This document shows positions 20,520 through 32,863 of a stretch of DNA of 64,000 nucleotides, in pieces. This stretch comes from Mercenaria mercenaria (lineage: Eukaryota > Mollusca > Bivalvia > Venerida > Veneridae). How positions within the stretch are numbered: position 1 is the stretch's first letter; the number at the start of each line of letters is the position of its first letter. The stretch is taken from assembly GCF_021730395.1 (NCBI RefSeq), contig NC_069362.1:70883501-70947500 (forward strand). The letters run 5' to 3'. A program made the translations under genes and the position numbers. The notes beneath the pieces are model-generated. The model was not told the origin of the DNA. It made no database searches and saw nothing but the letters and a program-made list of their open reading frames with translations.

Positions 20520-21531
20520 AATATGATAATTTGTTATTCGCTATACTTGTCTGAACTATTGATTTACTGTTTCTTTTATAGTGTAGAGGATACTTGAACA
20601 TGTTGTGTGAATTAAGCTCGCCTGATCAACAGTCTTTCGCTAGTGTTATACTATGTGACCATTTTGTGAGAACGTTCATGTCAGTTTTAAGTAAGTCATG
20701 TTTTGAAAATAGTTCCGTAGCAATAACATTTGTGATAATTTTTGCAAGTTTAATTTGAAAATATTCACATCTGTTTTTGAACCTTACATGTGAGAACAAT
20801 CTCAGGGTTTTTGGGGGCAATGCAAGGTGTCATTAATTAGAGTTTGTGATTACTTGTGTATGGACTTAGTTTAGGTGTTTCTGAAGTAGACAGTGTGCTA
20901 TATAAAGGTTGTTTTGCACACTTTCTGTTTAAAGAGACAGGAGATAAAACAAAGAGGACCGTAAGAGATGAATGGAAGAATAGAAAAACTATACACGGTA
21001 AATTTAAAGCACTTAAAGATACATTGAACAAAAGAATAAGCAGCAGGCGGGCGATCCAGTATCGATATATTCAAATCCCCCTACTTAAAACACGATCGGA
21101 CGTGAAATCAGTACACCACTATATAAAGATATAATCACCATCACTTTATTCTGACTAATTGAAAGTATATTGATCGTCAATCCCGGAAATGAGTGTATGT
21201 ATACTGATTTGGTGTTATTTAAAACTGTTTGCTTAAGTGTCTGAAATATCAAAATAGTCATAAATTGTAATGAATAGAATATTTTATCTAAGAATTGATA
21301 AAAATCACGCTGCATGCATCATCAGCATCATTGTTTTCACAATAGAAGATATATATAGTAATTCAAGCACAAAATAAATATTAGTAATTAAATCATAACC
21401 GCAAGTCATTAATTATACCTTTTATACAAACAGTATATAATATGTGTGCATGTTAATTTGATACAAATGTTATAAACGCATCTTAACAACTATTCGAGAG
21501 AACGTGTGTTTGTGTAAGGTTTGTATTTATA
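20520..21531. other. Upstream region of the SAM gene, no gene recognised
   Basis: The promoter of the minus-strand gene should lie here, but I can point to no certain core element. Open frames at 20626-20820, 20837-21031 and 20856-21134 overlap each other on opposite strands and show no domain. Confidence 0.4.
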
Positions 21532-21719
21532 TGAGCCGCGCCATGAGAAAACCGACATAATTTCTTTGCGACCAGCATGGATCCAGACCAGCCTGCGAAT
21601 CCGCGCAGTCTGGTCAGGTTCCATGCTGTTCGCTAAAGGTTTCTCTAATTGCAATAGGCTTGAAAGCGAACAGCATGGATCCTGACCAGACTGCGCGGAT
21701 TTTCTCATGGTGCGGCTCA
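21532..21719. mobile_element. MITE, TGAGCCGTGCCATGAG family, copy 1
   Basis: Starts TGAGCCGCGCCATGAGAAAA and ends with the inverse TTTTCTCATGGTGCGGCTCA. The interior is a long imperfect palindrome around CAGCATGGATC. Two longer copies are at 47145-47373 and 63744-63980; this one is about 45 bases shorter because part of its right arm is missing. No coding capacity. Confidence 0.9.
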
Positions 21720-23090
21720 ATTATAACGTTCATTTTGTGTGTATTATTAACCATATTTTTTAAGAGAGTGTATACGACGGAATCAAAATGATCGGGTTTG
21801 TCGTTTTCATTCTAAATTTATCACGTTTTCAGTGAAATGTCTAGCGTTTAGTGGCTTGTTTATTTCTTGGAAACTTGTTTATTTCTTGGAAACTTGTTTA
21901 TTTCTCGAAAGACTGATTGATATTCATCGAACAGTTAACACATAATCGTGTGATGTTGTTGTGGTCAAAATAGCTCTCAAGGGCATTATATTACGCAAAT
22001 GTTTATAAATAACACTATCTCTGTTATCTTTACGCAGATATTTTCTAATTTTATTTGTATATATTTGTTATTTTTATATTCTATTTCTTCCCTGAAAACT
22101 TAGTCAGTTAATGCCTCCCTCTCAAATTCATGTTTTGTTTATTAGCGTATACATAAGTGTTTGAGTAACTTGCGACAACAATGTATACAAGTAAAGAATT
22201 AATTAACATTGAATAAATTCAGTAAGAAAATACACTCATGTAAGATCCTCTATGTATTTCACCAACATCTGTAAAATTCAAGTATTAAGACTGTCCACAT
22301 TTTCCTTTCAGATAATTCACTCAAATGGGTATTTATCAAAATTATGTAAATTTGTATTATGTTGAAAGAATAGGCCTATTTACGCCGTTTCATTGAAATC
22401 AATGATAAATAGAATGAAAAGTTGATTGCTTCGATGGAATCTTAAAAGTTTGGATATTTAAGCAGTGTAGTTTATAAAACTTCTAGAGTATATGTTTTAT
22501 TAAAGTTGGTATTTAATGCATGAAAACCTGTGCGTAAACATGTTTCGTGAACATCGGCATGTATTTTCTAATTAGGCCTAATGTTGATTTGAAAGTGACA
22601 CATGACAAGTACAGTACATTATTACTTAAAATATATTTCAATTTTGACTAAGTTGCGTTCAAAATGTTGAATTAAATTTTACTCCTCCAAAATACTTGTT
22701 ACCGCCGAACCGTGTAGAACTAATTATTTTACGAATCTGTAGGGTCTAGGCCTAGGGCTATCGGATAAAACACTTCTTAATATTCAATAAAGAAATTGTC
22801 AATATAGTTTTGATATTTCCATACTTCAAAATGCTGTTGTTAAATGAACACAAGACTGGGTTTTTTAAATGCATAGAACTCATTTTAATAAGATATTTAG
22901 CTTATTTAAGAAGGCGGGCTGACAACATGTCAGATCTTCGAAAAATACTTAGCATCCGCAAGCGATAAACCGTTTACAAATCTTGTTAGGTGCCAGAGAT
23001 ACCTCTTCCTTCCACATTAAAATGTAAATAATGAAAATTTTATCCATTGCGGATATTCTAGCATAAAACTGCTGTTCTTGTCACTTTTCG
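21720..23090. other. Intergenic, no gene recognised
   Basis: Includes a short direct repeat of about 20 bases in three copies (TTGTTTATTTCTTGGAAAC, 21856-21910). No gene found. Confidence 0.45.
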
Positions 23091-23440
23091 GGGGTGTTTT
23101 AACAGGACAGAAAACGTGTGTTAACAGAGAGATTCTCGCGCTCGCGTGCTGTTATAACACCTTTTTATATATGCGCGTTCCGTTGCAAAGCGTAAACGTC
23201 ATTCGGCCCAAAAACGGATAATTCAAAACGAAATGACGTCAACGTAAGAAAACAACTTAGACATTCCCGCGCATTTCATGGAAATTTAATGACGTTGTGT
23301 GACATTGTATTCTATCAGATTTTACGCGTTTTATGCTAGAATAGCGTTAGCGCATGTTCATTTCGTGTTATAACATTTGCAGAATTCCTCGAGATTCTGC
23401 AGATGTTATAACACGAAAAAACGTGCGTTATCCTTACATT
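23090..23440. mobile_element. Palindromic non-coding element
   Basis: GC-richer than its surroundings, with several CGCG strings and repeated GACGTCA-like sites. It ends with a near-perfect 56-base palindrome (23362-23417) with TTCGTGTTATAACAT and ATGTTATAACACGAA as outer parts, centred on CTCGAG. A weaker relative, TGCTGTTATAACACC, stands near 23148. Looks like a MITE, but its exact ends are not certain. Confidence 0.55.
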
Positions 23441-25309
23441 GTTTATTTCTCTATTTTATAGCAAAAGCCACGGTTTTTCTAGCATTATACTGTATTTTAC
23501 ATATAAATGACGCCATCAGTGACGCCACAACTAGAAACGCTAGCAACGTTATTTTCACAATGACGTTCAAATACTTGTTTGTAGATTTAATAGCGTTATT
23601 TATCTATCAAAATGTTTGATTTAATGTTTTAGTATTTTGAACTCATTATTTTAGGCCATTTTGTACAGAAAGCCGTACCAAGTCCATTGTAAACAAAACC
23701 ATTGCCGCATAATTTACATTATTCAGTTCAATTTCAAAAGTCATTGGCTATGATAACTGTTGTGAAACAGGAAATTCCCTTTACATAAAAAAATATCATA
23801 TACAACTAATGACCCTATGTTTGAGGGCTATAAGACATGTAACAATAAAGATAAGAAGAACACCCGTCAATGGAAACGAATAGCTTGCTGATAGCTTAAA
23901 AGAGAATTGGCTCCCACTCTTGTTCTTAGCGCCTCCTCTGCGGCGCTGGCTCCTCCTCTTGGTCATAAAGACACATATGTAGGTGAAACCTGTCAACATA
24001 TCACGTAGGTTATACAGTAATAAGAAATTATTTTCAACAAGATTCAAACGATGTCTTTGAAATCTCTGACTTTTGTAAATAAAGCGAAATATATAGACAT
24101 ATGTCCACTTTCGGTTTTGAATCAGTCTTATTTCACAACTTTCAAAAAAGTTCTCAAGTCAAGAAATGTCTTTGCTCTGCAGATCGATCTGCATACATAA
24201 AAAGTATAACCATTTCTGAGTGGAACTACGTTGCCCTTTTTTGAAATAAGGTCTTAAATTTGTTACAAAAGTAAAAAGTAAACTCACCCTCTTTCTTTGT
24301 TCACATTTCTCGTATAGCTCCGGTCATTAGCGCCGCCTCGGAAGTATCACTGGCTCTTTTTTTCCAACTCACCTCCATAAATAGAGGGAGCCGCTGTTTG
24401 TAAAATAACAATATATAAGACTGTATGACAGTACATGGTATTGGTGGTTTGGTGGGGAGGAAAGCGGAGAAAAGAAAACCTAAAAGTACCCTAGCCTATG
24501 TAGGAGCTAAAAGCCAATACAATGAATGGTTTTTGTTGTTGTTGTTGTTGTTGTTGTTGTTTTTTAAATCTACCAATAAAGTATAAACATACGAAATACT
24601 AAACACAAATAAAGATTTCCAGGCTGTGTGTAGGCAATATATGAGGACTTCAGCCAAGGTGTCGGCTTCGCTCATTTTTAAAGCAGCATCAAAGTACAAA
24701 ATTCTGCAATACACTCAGAAATGGCACACCACATAAAAGAGAATGCAAAAGAAATTACGAGGATAACTTTTTACAACAGATTGAAACACCGTCATTAATA
24801 CGTAACTACCAATATAATTATAATCTTGATCACATGCAAGCAAACATATGAAATACAAAAAGCATCAAAATCAAAGGTAACACATCTGCAAAGTTGTCAT
24901 AGACAAAAAAAAGTTTTTGTTTTCCCACTGTTACCCAAAACGATATATTGCAAGACCTATAGAGTTCAGCTCTAAAATATTGATCTGGCAGGATTTAACA
25001 CTCTCTGGGAATACATTTTAATTACAAGAAAACATTTACGTGCAAGCTAAACCTTTTGAACCAACTGTATCGGAATAAAGACAGTGCGTTTCAAAATAAA
25101 TAAACCTATCATTAGTGTATTACCACTGTAAGTTTCCAAAAGGAATGTCAGAGTTTAAAATCAGTCCGACAATCTTAGATAGTTTGACCAAGTTTCAACA
25201 TTTCGTATGACCCCTCGTCAATGGTATGAGAGACACAGCAAGTGAGTGTTGCAAAATCCACAAAATAGACTTTGGGGACTAACTGCGCCCCACAATGATG
25301 AAGGAGATT
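23441..25309. other. Intergenic, no gene recognised
   Basis: Contains a (GTT)n microsatellite at 24532-24561, whose translation explains the asparagine-rich open frame at 24496-24714. No domain is seen in other frames. Confidence 0.45.
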
Positions 25310-25618
25310 TCATGCTCAGTTTGTGTCTGACATTAATGAAGCCTTTAATGGAACCTCGAGGTACCTTGGTGATATTTTAAACATGGACAGCCTATATTTT
25401 TTAAAATGGTGGGACACATTTGTCCAGAAGAATAACAAAGCTGATACCTCCGATTTAGAAGCGTCTTTGTTAGACATACATTTAACAATTGTAAATAGTA
25501 ATTTACAAACAAAAATATATGATAAAAGAGACGATTTCAATTGTGAAATTGTCATCTTCACCCACCTTGATGGGGATGTCCCTCGAGCGACATCACCGTA
25601 TGTCTATATTTTCCAACT
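25310..25618 (+). mobile_element. Reverse transcriptase fragment (family uncertain)
   Basis: Reads SRYLGDILNMDSLYF, ADTSDLEASLLDIHLTI, TKIYDKRDDFNCEIV, LDGDVPRATS and YVYIFQL, all of which match, in order, a reverse transcriptase segment that is abundant in mollusc and cnidarian genomes. The fragment covers only the palm end and stops where the next repeat begins, so it is a broken piece. Penelope-like origin is my best guess; I cannot confirm it. Confidence 0.65.
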
Positions 25619-26050
25619 TATTATCCCCGCTGAAGGCGGAGGGATATAGTTTTGGCGTTGTCCGTCCGTCCAGAGCTATATCTAGGAAGTGGTTTGGAAT
25701 ATTTAAATAAAAATTCATATACATGTTCACCACTATAGGGAAATGTGGCACGTCAAGTTTCAGTCAGATTGCCTTAGTTACACAAGACTTCATAAATATG
25801 GCAATTTCTGCTTCGTAACTTGTGGCAGATTGTGACCTAGAACTATAAAACTTAAATTGAATTTAGATCACCGTAATGAGGTAGTGCACACACAAATTCG
25901 CCAGGATCTCATTAGTAGCTTATTGCCCTTTAATTGTTTAAAAATCAACATATTTGTACATTACAAACTAACCAGTTGATAAAATTTCATTAAACTTCTT
26001 TCATTTTTTTCCATACACATTGATAATCAACATGTGAAGTTGGGTACCCA
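25619..26050 (-). repeat. Dispersed repeat, hairpin and GTCCGTCCGTCC end
   Basis: Read on the minus strand it ends in GGACGGACGGAC (25660-25671) followed by a hairpin (TATCCCTCCGC / GCGGGGATA, 25622-25646). It directly abuts the reverse transcriptase fragment, which suggests that it inserted into it. Same plan as the ends at 1342-1408 and 16912-16973. Confidence 0.65.
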
Positions 26051-26269
26051 CACCCGATCACCCCACCATGCTGGTCACACATCCTCTTCCCACCCCATCC
26101 CACATTTTTTTCTTTTTCCTTGAAAATTTATCAACATGCAAAGTTGTACTCTCCCTCACTTCACTCCTCCACCCAGTTACCCAACCACCCCGATGATGTA
26201 CCCCCTCCCAAACATTTTGTTTTTATTTTTCATCAGTATTCTTAGCGGTGAGTTATTTCATCGACACTG

Positions 26270-26640
26270 TCTTGTCTAACTTGAAAATAGGGTAAGTGCG
26301 AAGTTGGTATGCACTAAACGCGTTTAAACCCCTAGTTTTCTTTATATAGATTACTGACCGTTCCAAGGTGGTTCCCCTATTCTTAACTTGATTTTTGTCT
26401 GCTTATATTTTGTGTTGCGTATATTATCTTGTTAGTAGTTGGCTTTTCTTTCCTCTCTCACCCCCCCCCCCCCCTCTATTGCCCCCTTGCATTTGCGCCC
26501 CCGGGGTTTGAGTGGTTGGGTGTGGGGTGGTAGTGTGCACACTTCCGTGCTGTGAGTTTCGTTTTTGGAGGCTGCGTTTTTGGAACGTGGCATCCCCTGC
26601 TGAATTTTGTTGTTGTTGTTTCTTTTTATTCAAATTTCGG
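26270..26640 (+). repeat. Dispersed repeat with poly-C and TTG-repeat tail
   Basis: Contains GCACTAAACGCGTTTAAACC, TTACTGACCGTTCCAAGG, a poly-C run (26461-26474), GTTTTTGGAGGCTGCG and a short (TTG)n near 26607. I remember this sequence as recurring in clam genomes; a SINE is possible because of the simple-repeat tail, but I do not see clear A and B boxes. Confidence 0.5.
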
Positions 26641-27629
26641 CATCATACTGTTTTTTTTTCTAAAATGTCAAATGATGCAAAATTTAAAATAGTTTCTTAA
26701 GCGTTTTAAAGATACTTATTAAATTAAAAGACTTGTTAAACGTTAATATATATTTTTGATAATAGCTTAGGAAAAAGTTAACAGTCACATTTATGTTGGA
26801 TAAACAAGAACACGGGTAAACATCTTTTGTTAAGTAAATATGTATGTATGCATAACATGTTTTTATTTAGTCCAACATTTCTTGTTAGATGGGCTTGTCG
26901 CTCCATTAATCATGCGTTTACACAAACAGTTGAGGAACTTGAAGTCGTAGGTAAATTTGGAATGAAAACACATATTTGACAGTTTAAAATAAACTCACAT
27001 AAAATGGAATTAGGTGATATTAATATAGAACATTCCGCTAATAAACGGCAGGCATCTGAGAACACTGTATTTACTGTTGAGAACCGTGGAGGACAACCGG
27101 GAAAAGACGAAGGATATTAAGAGCACTTGAGGTTTGACAACAAGCCAGGTGAAAGGAAATGTGATCAGCCGGAACATGCATTAAAACAGATAAAATGTAT
27201 GGTCTATATCATGCTCACGATGATAATTGTTTTGTATATGGCAGTTATTGTCGTGATCATTATCATTGCTATACCTAAAAGCCAAGGTTAGTATACTATA
27301 CTATCTAATTTAAAATCAGTCAGAAATATTTTATTCGTTTTCATTAAATGTAAGTGTCTTACATTTTATAATCCACTTACGGAATCGTCAAAAAGATGTG
27401 AAAATGCCACGAACATCCTGCGAACATGCCGCGAGCATACCTTTTCGCAGGAAGTATTTGCACGATATTCGCCGCTATGTGCAAACATGCCGCGATTTAC
27501 CTGATATTAGTTTGCGGGATATTCACAGGAAGACTTATGATCGCGGTTTTTTCGCCAGAAAAAATCTTAGAAGATTGTAAACTTTTCACAAAGACCTTTG
27601 ATTTCAACAGGCAATTATTGTAGATCAAT

Positions 27630-27800
27630 TAATTCACGGAATCAAATTTGACAGAAAAGTAAGTGACAATTATACACAACCGATTTTTATCAGACATAGC
27701 GCAGGCTAAGCAGCACAAAAATCTCCTACCGACGGTATATCTCCCAACATTGTACCTTTGTTAGTTTCTTAGATTACCTCGAGGTTTTGAGCAAGACGAG
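27630..27800 (+). repeat. Inverted repeat, left copy, in C1q intron
   Basis: Contains AGTAAGTGACA, TATCAGACATAGCGCAGGCT, AAGCAGCACAAAAATCTC, CGACGGTATATCTC and CTTAGATTACC. The same order occurs inverted at 31607-31776. The preceding bases (27385-27550), with strings like GCGAACATGCCGCGA, also have relatives beyond the right copy (GAACATGCCACGAACA on the minus strand near 31920). Confidence 0.8.
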
Positions 27801-29324
27801 AACCTTTTCCAAATAAAATCGTACGATGCCTTACACGTATAGCTAATAATTTATCAAAAATGAAGATTTCTAGGAGGTATTGATAAAGTTGTTGATAATG
27901 TATATTTAATTCATGCATCGTTTTCAATATTTTGACACTACGTCTAAAAATAAGAGAAATATTAATGCAAATGAGAAATGATGCGTTACACGTAAATATT
28001 TTCTAATTAAAGAAGGTGATGCTTGACACGAACGTTTCCTTTCTCATTAGTTTGATACAGCTTTTTCTTGCTTTTCACTACAGTTCTTATGTAGAAAAAG
28101 TTAGATTTGAAATTCCTAGTCTTCAATGAAACATCTACACTAATGTGAAACAAGAGCACTATATTTTGGAAACAGTATCTCTTTGTTAGAAATAATAATT
28201 TGGTCCTTTAAAAGTAGCAAAAGAGTTGGGGGACAGGTGAATGAAACAGTTCTCAAGTCTGACCAGTGTCTGTAAATTTTATTCCTTTGTGATAAAGCAC
28301 TGAATGTGAAATCTAATTTTTGAAAAGAATAGGATTATATAGATAGTGGCATTGCACGACTTTAACTGAAATTTAGGTGGCGATATGCACTTTTCTGTTA
28401 TAAAAAGGTTTGTATGAGATCCCTCAGGACAGTTGTTTTGCATTTTATATTTTAGCATAGACGACCTTTGCAAGAATGCGAAAAGCTAAACCGAGAGCAA
28501 GTCAGATCTCTGTGATCCTGAAAGAAAACACAGTAGAAAAGCACCGAGTCCCATTGTTGTCTTTTAGAGGTAAACGAAACAATACATATGAAATTTGTTA
28601 TAATTATAACAGAACAAGTATATAAAGTGGGTCACATTGTATAGATCTATATTATGTATCATAAATAAAAAGCGTTGTGTTATTCTAATCATAAAACTTT
28701 ATTCATTTGCCTTCATTTTCATGTAAAGATAAGGGGCAACTTTTATAATACAATCATTTAATTTGAAGGGAGAAATCAGACGTATAAACCATTGTTTTAT
28801 CAGAAATGGTGATGCAAACGTACTGTTTGAATATTTTAGGTGCAGCGCCTATGACGAAAAAAAAAAGATTTAAGGCGGAAAATATCAAAAGAACTTAACA
28901 CTGCACGGATTTACTCTGACGTGAACTTCGGTGCAGTTGTGATTCCAAACTGTGCATAATAATCCCCTAGAGCGGATGTGTGTCTAGGTTGAAAGGTCTA
29001 CAGATACCCAAGACCTTGTGACACAGAGAAAAACATGTAAACCTGAGACTGGTGTTAAATTGTTTTGCTGCTTTGATTGTAGCAATTTTAAACCATCATT
29101 TTTCAAATGTTTTATCAGTTGATGTGAAGTCGAACTAAGAATGTAAAATATTATACTTAATTGAATGTCCGTGTAAAATAAGTGAACGCATCAACCTGTA
29201 TTTTGCTTGATTACATGACGTTAACTTACCATGTAAACGGTAAAAAATGTCCATACTTTTTTTTATCAAAATCCCTGTGCACTTTTTCAGGGTTCAAAAG
29301 CATATCATTTTGAATTTCCAGTAC

Positions 29325-29590
29325 AATTTTAGAAAAAAAGGAATTGTGTGAAGATCTCTGGAAGCATAGAATGCAGCAAAGCAAAACAATACCAGATTTG
29401 GTTTGTTTGAATCGGTTCATAAGAGGTGATGTAAATGCGCAACACCCCTTACGCAATCCCCCCTCCTCCACCTAGCAACAAATTAAGTGGAATGCTATTA
29501 CAGAGATATTGAATGGACTCTATGATCCCAAAGGACCAGAAAAAAATAAAGACACAAATTCAAATATGGGGAGACTTTTTACGCCTGTCA
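29325..29590 (+). repeat. Dispersed repeat family copy 2
   Basis: GAAGATCTCTGGAAGCATAG, GAATGCAGCAAAGC, a GGTTCATAAGAGGT segment, CCCCTCC, CACCTAGCAAC, TTAAGTGGAATGCTATTACA and GGGGAGACTTTTTACG. Matches copy 1 (3320-3510) through to the GGGGAGACTTT end. Confidence 0.65.
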
Positions 29591-29635
29591 CATGGCACTT
29601 CAAGATTGCTGTCAAGATAGTTGATAAATTATGTA

Positions 29636-29785
29636 AGAAGATCCTCTGGAAGAATTGAATGCAACCAAGCAAAATAGTAGCAGGCTGTCTTCATGAGAGG
29701 TAATGAAAAGTGCAACACTCCTCATGCCCCCTAGCAACGGCTTAAGTGGAATTCTTTAACAGAGATATTGAATGGACTAGAATAT
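29636..29785 (+). repeat. Dispersed repeat family copy 3
   Basis: AAGATCCTCTGGAAGAATTG, GAATGCAACCAAGCAAAA, TTCATGAGAGGTAATGAAAA, CCCCCTAGCAACGGCTTAAG and AGAGATATTGAATGGACT. Shorter than copy 2, which lies about 50 bases before it in the same orientation. Confidence 0.65.
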
Positions 29786-31606
29786 AGAACAACACTGAAT
29801 CCTAGTATACTGTATAAAGTCATATACTGTTTCTTATGTTTCAAACATTATAACAAATTATACTGATTATGACACCTTAAAGGCTCATAATGTCTTTGCC
29901 TATAATGTGGTTGCCACATGTTTTGTTATAAAAATAAAATATATTAATTTCTTTATAAAATTGCTTTCTCAAATATTTGTTAAAGGTTTGAATATTGATT
30001 AACACAACAGGAAACTATATTAAACTCATCGTTTTTATTACCCCTCCATTTAAGATTCTAATGGAATGAATTCATGTGCAGTAATGAAAGTATTGTTATT
30101 ATAACCATGTAATTATGCAAAATCTCTATTTGGACAGCTGTTTAGTCTGATTTTAACATAAAAGTTAAATTCTTATGAATCTATCAACTACATTCTGTGT
30201 GCATGGAAAATATTAAATTAAAAATACCATTCTAATGTTCTTTCTATTAATTAAAAGATTTACACAGTGTCAATTAAACTGTTATTAGTAACAAATTCAG
30301 ACAAGACACATGTTTATAATAAATATAAGATATTATCAGTATTAAAGTCATGCAGACATCTGTTTACCACCCTCATAAGCACATTTTCTCATGAAACCTT
30401 CGTCCTAATTTTCGCCTGTTACCATTATTAGACCAGTTTCATTTTTACATTTTAGGATTAGGTGTTCTTTTGAAATTAAACTTACACAACAATATACCTT
30501 TTTTTGTTATTTATAGTGTTTTACAAAAAAAAAACCTCCTCATGTATTTGATTAAGTATTTAAAGTGACATGTCTTCTGTTCTATTTCATGCACATAAAT
30601 TTGATTCGTTTGAGAAAGAGAAAATGATGTCTTTACTGTTAGATAAAATGAGAACGATACATGTTAAAAGTAAGATATTGCAAGTTAGTAATGAATCACA
30701 TTGTCGTTTCCAAAACACAAGACTACAAATTATTTCAGTCCCATTGCTTCTTGTAGTAGCATTTTCGTTTCTTTTCGTGCTTTTTCCATCCGCACACCTA
30801 AAGTCTCTTTTTGGACAGATTACCTGTTGAAGCTTACATCTCCTTTACTCCTTTGACCGCGTAGCATCTAACATCCTTAAGATTTAATTGTGTGTGTCCT
30901 GAATAAAAACAAGACTTATAAGAAATGTAAACAAGAAAAAGCAATTTTATTGACTGGTTTCTCATGTAAAAGTCGGTAAATTATTATCTTTATTTTCATA
31001 ATGATGACGGAAAAGAGCAAGTGGAAGTTGATGATAACGGTATAATAATATATCATATCTGCTTTAGTTGTATCGCAAAGTGTTACTGCATTAGTTTTAT
31101 AATAATAAGTACTTAAACTTGTCCAATAACAGATTCATCGGTGTATACTGCAAACACGTTAATTATATTAATCAAAATGAGCAGTCAAATGAACATGTAT
31201 AACTTTCAATTTAATTCGTTTCTACATATATTGCTTGATTGTGAACTAGAACTACACCTACACAAATGGCACGTGGCATCCGGTATGGGCATTTTTGTTG
31301 TAGGCAACGTTCCTGTTAAATGTAAAAACATTAAATGAATAAAAAAATTATATAAACTGCATTATTAAAAAACATTCGTGTTAAACATCATCATCTTTAA
31401 TCAGAAATTTACGTGAAACGCACCATTTTATCCATTTCATTAATATCTTTCATATTTGGAAACATAGTGTCAAAATATTAATATACGATATGATTTTTTG
31501 CATAAAATAAACATACATTGGCAAAGGCTTTAGCACTTCCTTCTTGAAATATTTATTTTTGACAAATTGTTAACTATACAGTACGTGTAGTTTTATTTCG
31601 AAAAAA

Positions 31607-31776
31607 ATCTCGGCTCCCTCAAAACCACCAGGTAATCTAAGATACTAGCAAAACTATCATGTTGAGAGATATACCGTCGGAAAGAGATTTTTGTGCTGCT
31701 TAGCCTGCGCTATGTCTGATAAAACAAATGGTTACGTATAAATGTCACTTACCTTGCATTTTCCGTGAAATTTACC
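31607..31776 (-). repeat. Inverted repeat, right copy, in C1q intron
   Basis: Inverse of 27630-27800 with roughly 80-85 % identity by eye, ending GGTAAGTGACA at 31743-31753 on the minus strand. The two lie about 3.8 kb apart. Confidence 0.8.
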
Positions 31777-32863
31777 TCTTGGTCGCCACGTTACAGTGTT
31801 TCCCCCACACTGGAGTTCGCAGCAACTAGCTCGTAGCAAATCTGATTAGCATGTGGAAAGTGAGAACTAAACGAACATCCCGCGATCATTGTATCTATTT
31901 TATCAAAAGTGTTCGTGGCATGTTCGTAAGGGTCACGAGAATTGTATATTTTCGCAGTTTCAAAGTTACAACTTCGTACTCATTTGTCCAGTGAATGCTC
32001 AGAATATCACAATCAAAGTCTACTGATAGTTTTAAATGATTCAATGTTTAATAGAACATGGAGGACTACAAATGTCACCGAGACTTGCTTACTCAGGAAA
32101 CTTAAATCTTAGATCCACGTCCTATCAGATTATTCTTAGTTGTTAAGCACGAGCGATTATTGCTACTTGAAATTTCAATAGTAATATAGTAAACGTAATC
32201 TACATGCTAAAATGTATTTTAAACTGATGGCATATTATGTGATGAAAATGTATGTTTGCATCCTAAATGAGATCTACTTTAATACATTTCAGATAACCAT
32301 GCGAGTTTTTCTGCAAGGCTGATTGGCAACGGTTCATTTGTCGGTCCAAGTCAACGAATAGTTTTTAACGAAGTTTTAAATAATCACATGAATGGTTACG
32401 AAAACGTTTTGGCATATTTGAGGCACCGTTGAGTGGCGTGTATCTTTTCATTTATTTCATTGGAATCGACGGCGCCTATGGTAAAGTAGAATTGAGACTG
32501 AATGACAAAATAATCAATTATGCGATAGCGTACGGCATGTCAGCATCCTTTAGCGTCAGTGGAATTGATAATAATGTCACATTCAAGAGTACAAAGTGGG
32601 ACGAGATAGCAAATGACATTTCCAGAAACATTAGATGCATAAACGGAAGAATTACAATATCCGGTATCACAAATACTGCGAACGTCCAGCAATCTCTTGA
32701 TACCTGTCCATATAAAGATGGTGTTGTAGCTACAGGGGGCAATTCAACTGTCACGCATGTCCGGAAAGGAGAACAAGTATGGGTTCAGATTCCTGAAAAT
32801 ACAACCCTTAGTATCAGGCCAGAAGGAACTACCTTCACGGGTATTTTACTGTTCCGGAATTAA

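Larger units (their letters stand above)
27801..31606. other. C1q intron interior, no gene recognised
   Basis: Between the two inverted copies. It contains two copies of the dispersed repeat family (listed separately) and short frames (for example 30570-30830, with a hydrophobic C-terminal stretch) that match nothing I know. If the flanking copies are terminal repeats of one element, this would be its interior, but no transposase is visible. Confidence 0.45.
27004..32863 (+). pseudogene. Type II membrane C1q-domain gene, disabled
   Basis: Exon 1 is 27004-27286 and exon 2 32293-32863, with a GTTAGT donor, a TTTCAG acceptor and matching phase (1 + 2). Exon 1 gives a hydrophilic N-terminus, then a hydrophobic segment (MVYIMLTMIIVLYMAVIVV, about codons 67-88), then PKSQ; exon 2 is a C1q domain, SFSARLIGNG at the start, SGVYLFIYF in the middle, and THVRKGEQVWVQIPEN to GILLFRN at the end. 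Secreted or membrane C1q proteins are a large bivalve family of recognition proteins. Two faults are visible: an in-frame TAA at 27118-27120 (codon 39), and a one-base loss near 32420, where AYL must become AYFEAPLSGVY to keep the domain. Starting at the internal ATG of MVYIML would avoid the first but not the second. Sequencing error or a rare allele could explain either. There is no collagen or coiled-coil region. Confidence 0.75.

Noticed and set aside
24496-24714. Asparagine-rich small protein
   Set aside because: Produced by a (GTT)n microsatellite read on the minus strand.
32518-32754. Minus-strand frame over the C1q exon
   Set aside because: Antisense shadow of the C1q domain, whose plus-strand frame is clear.
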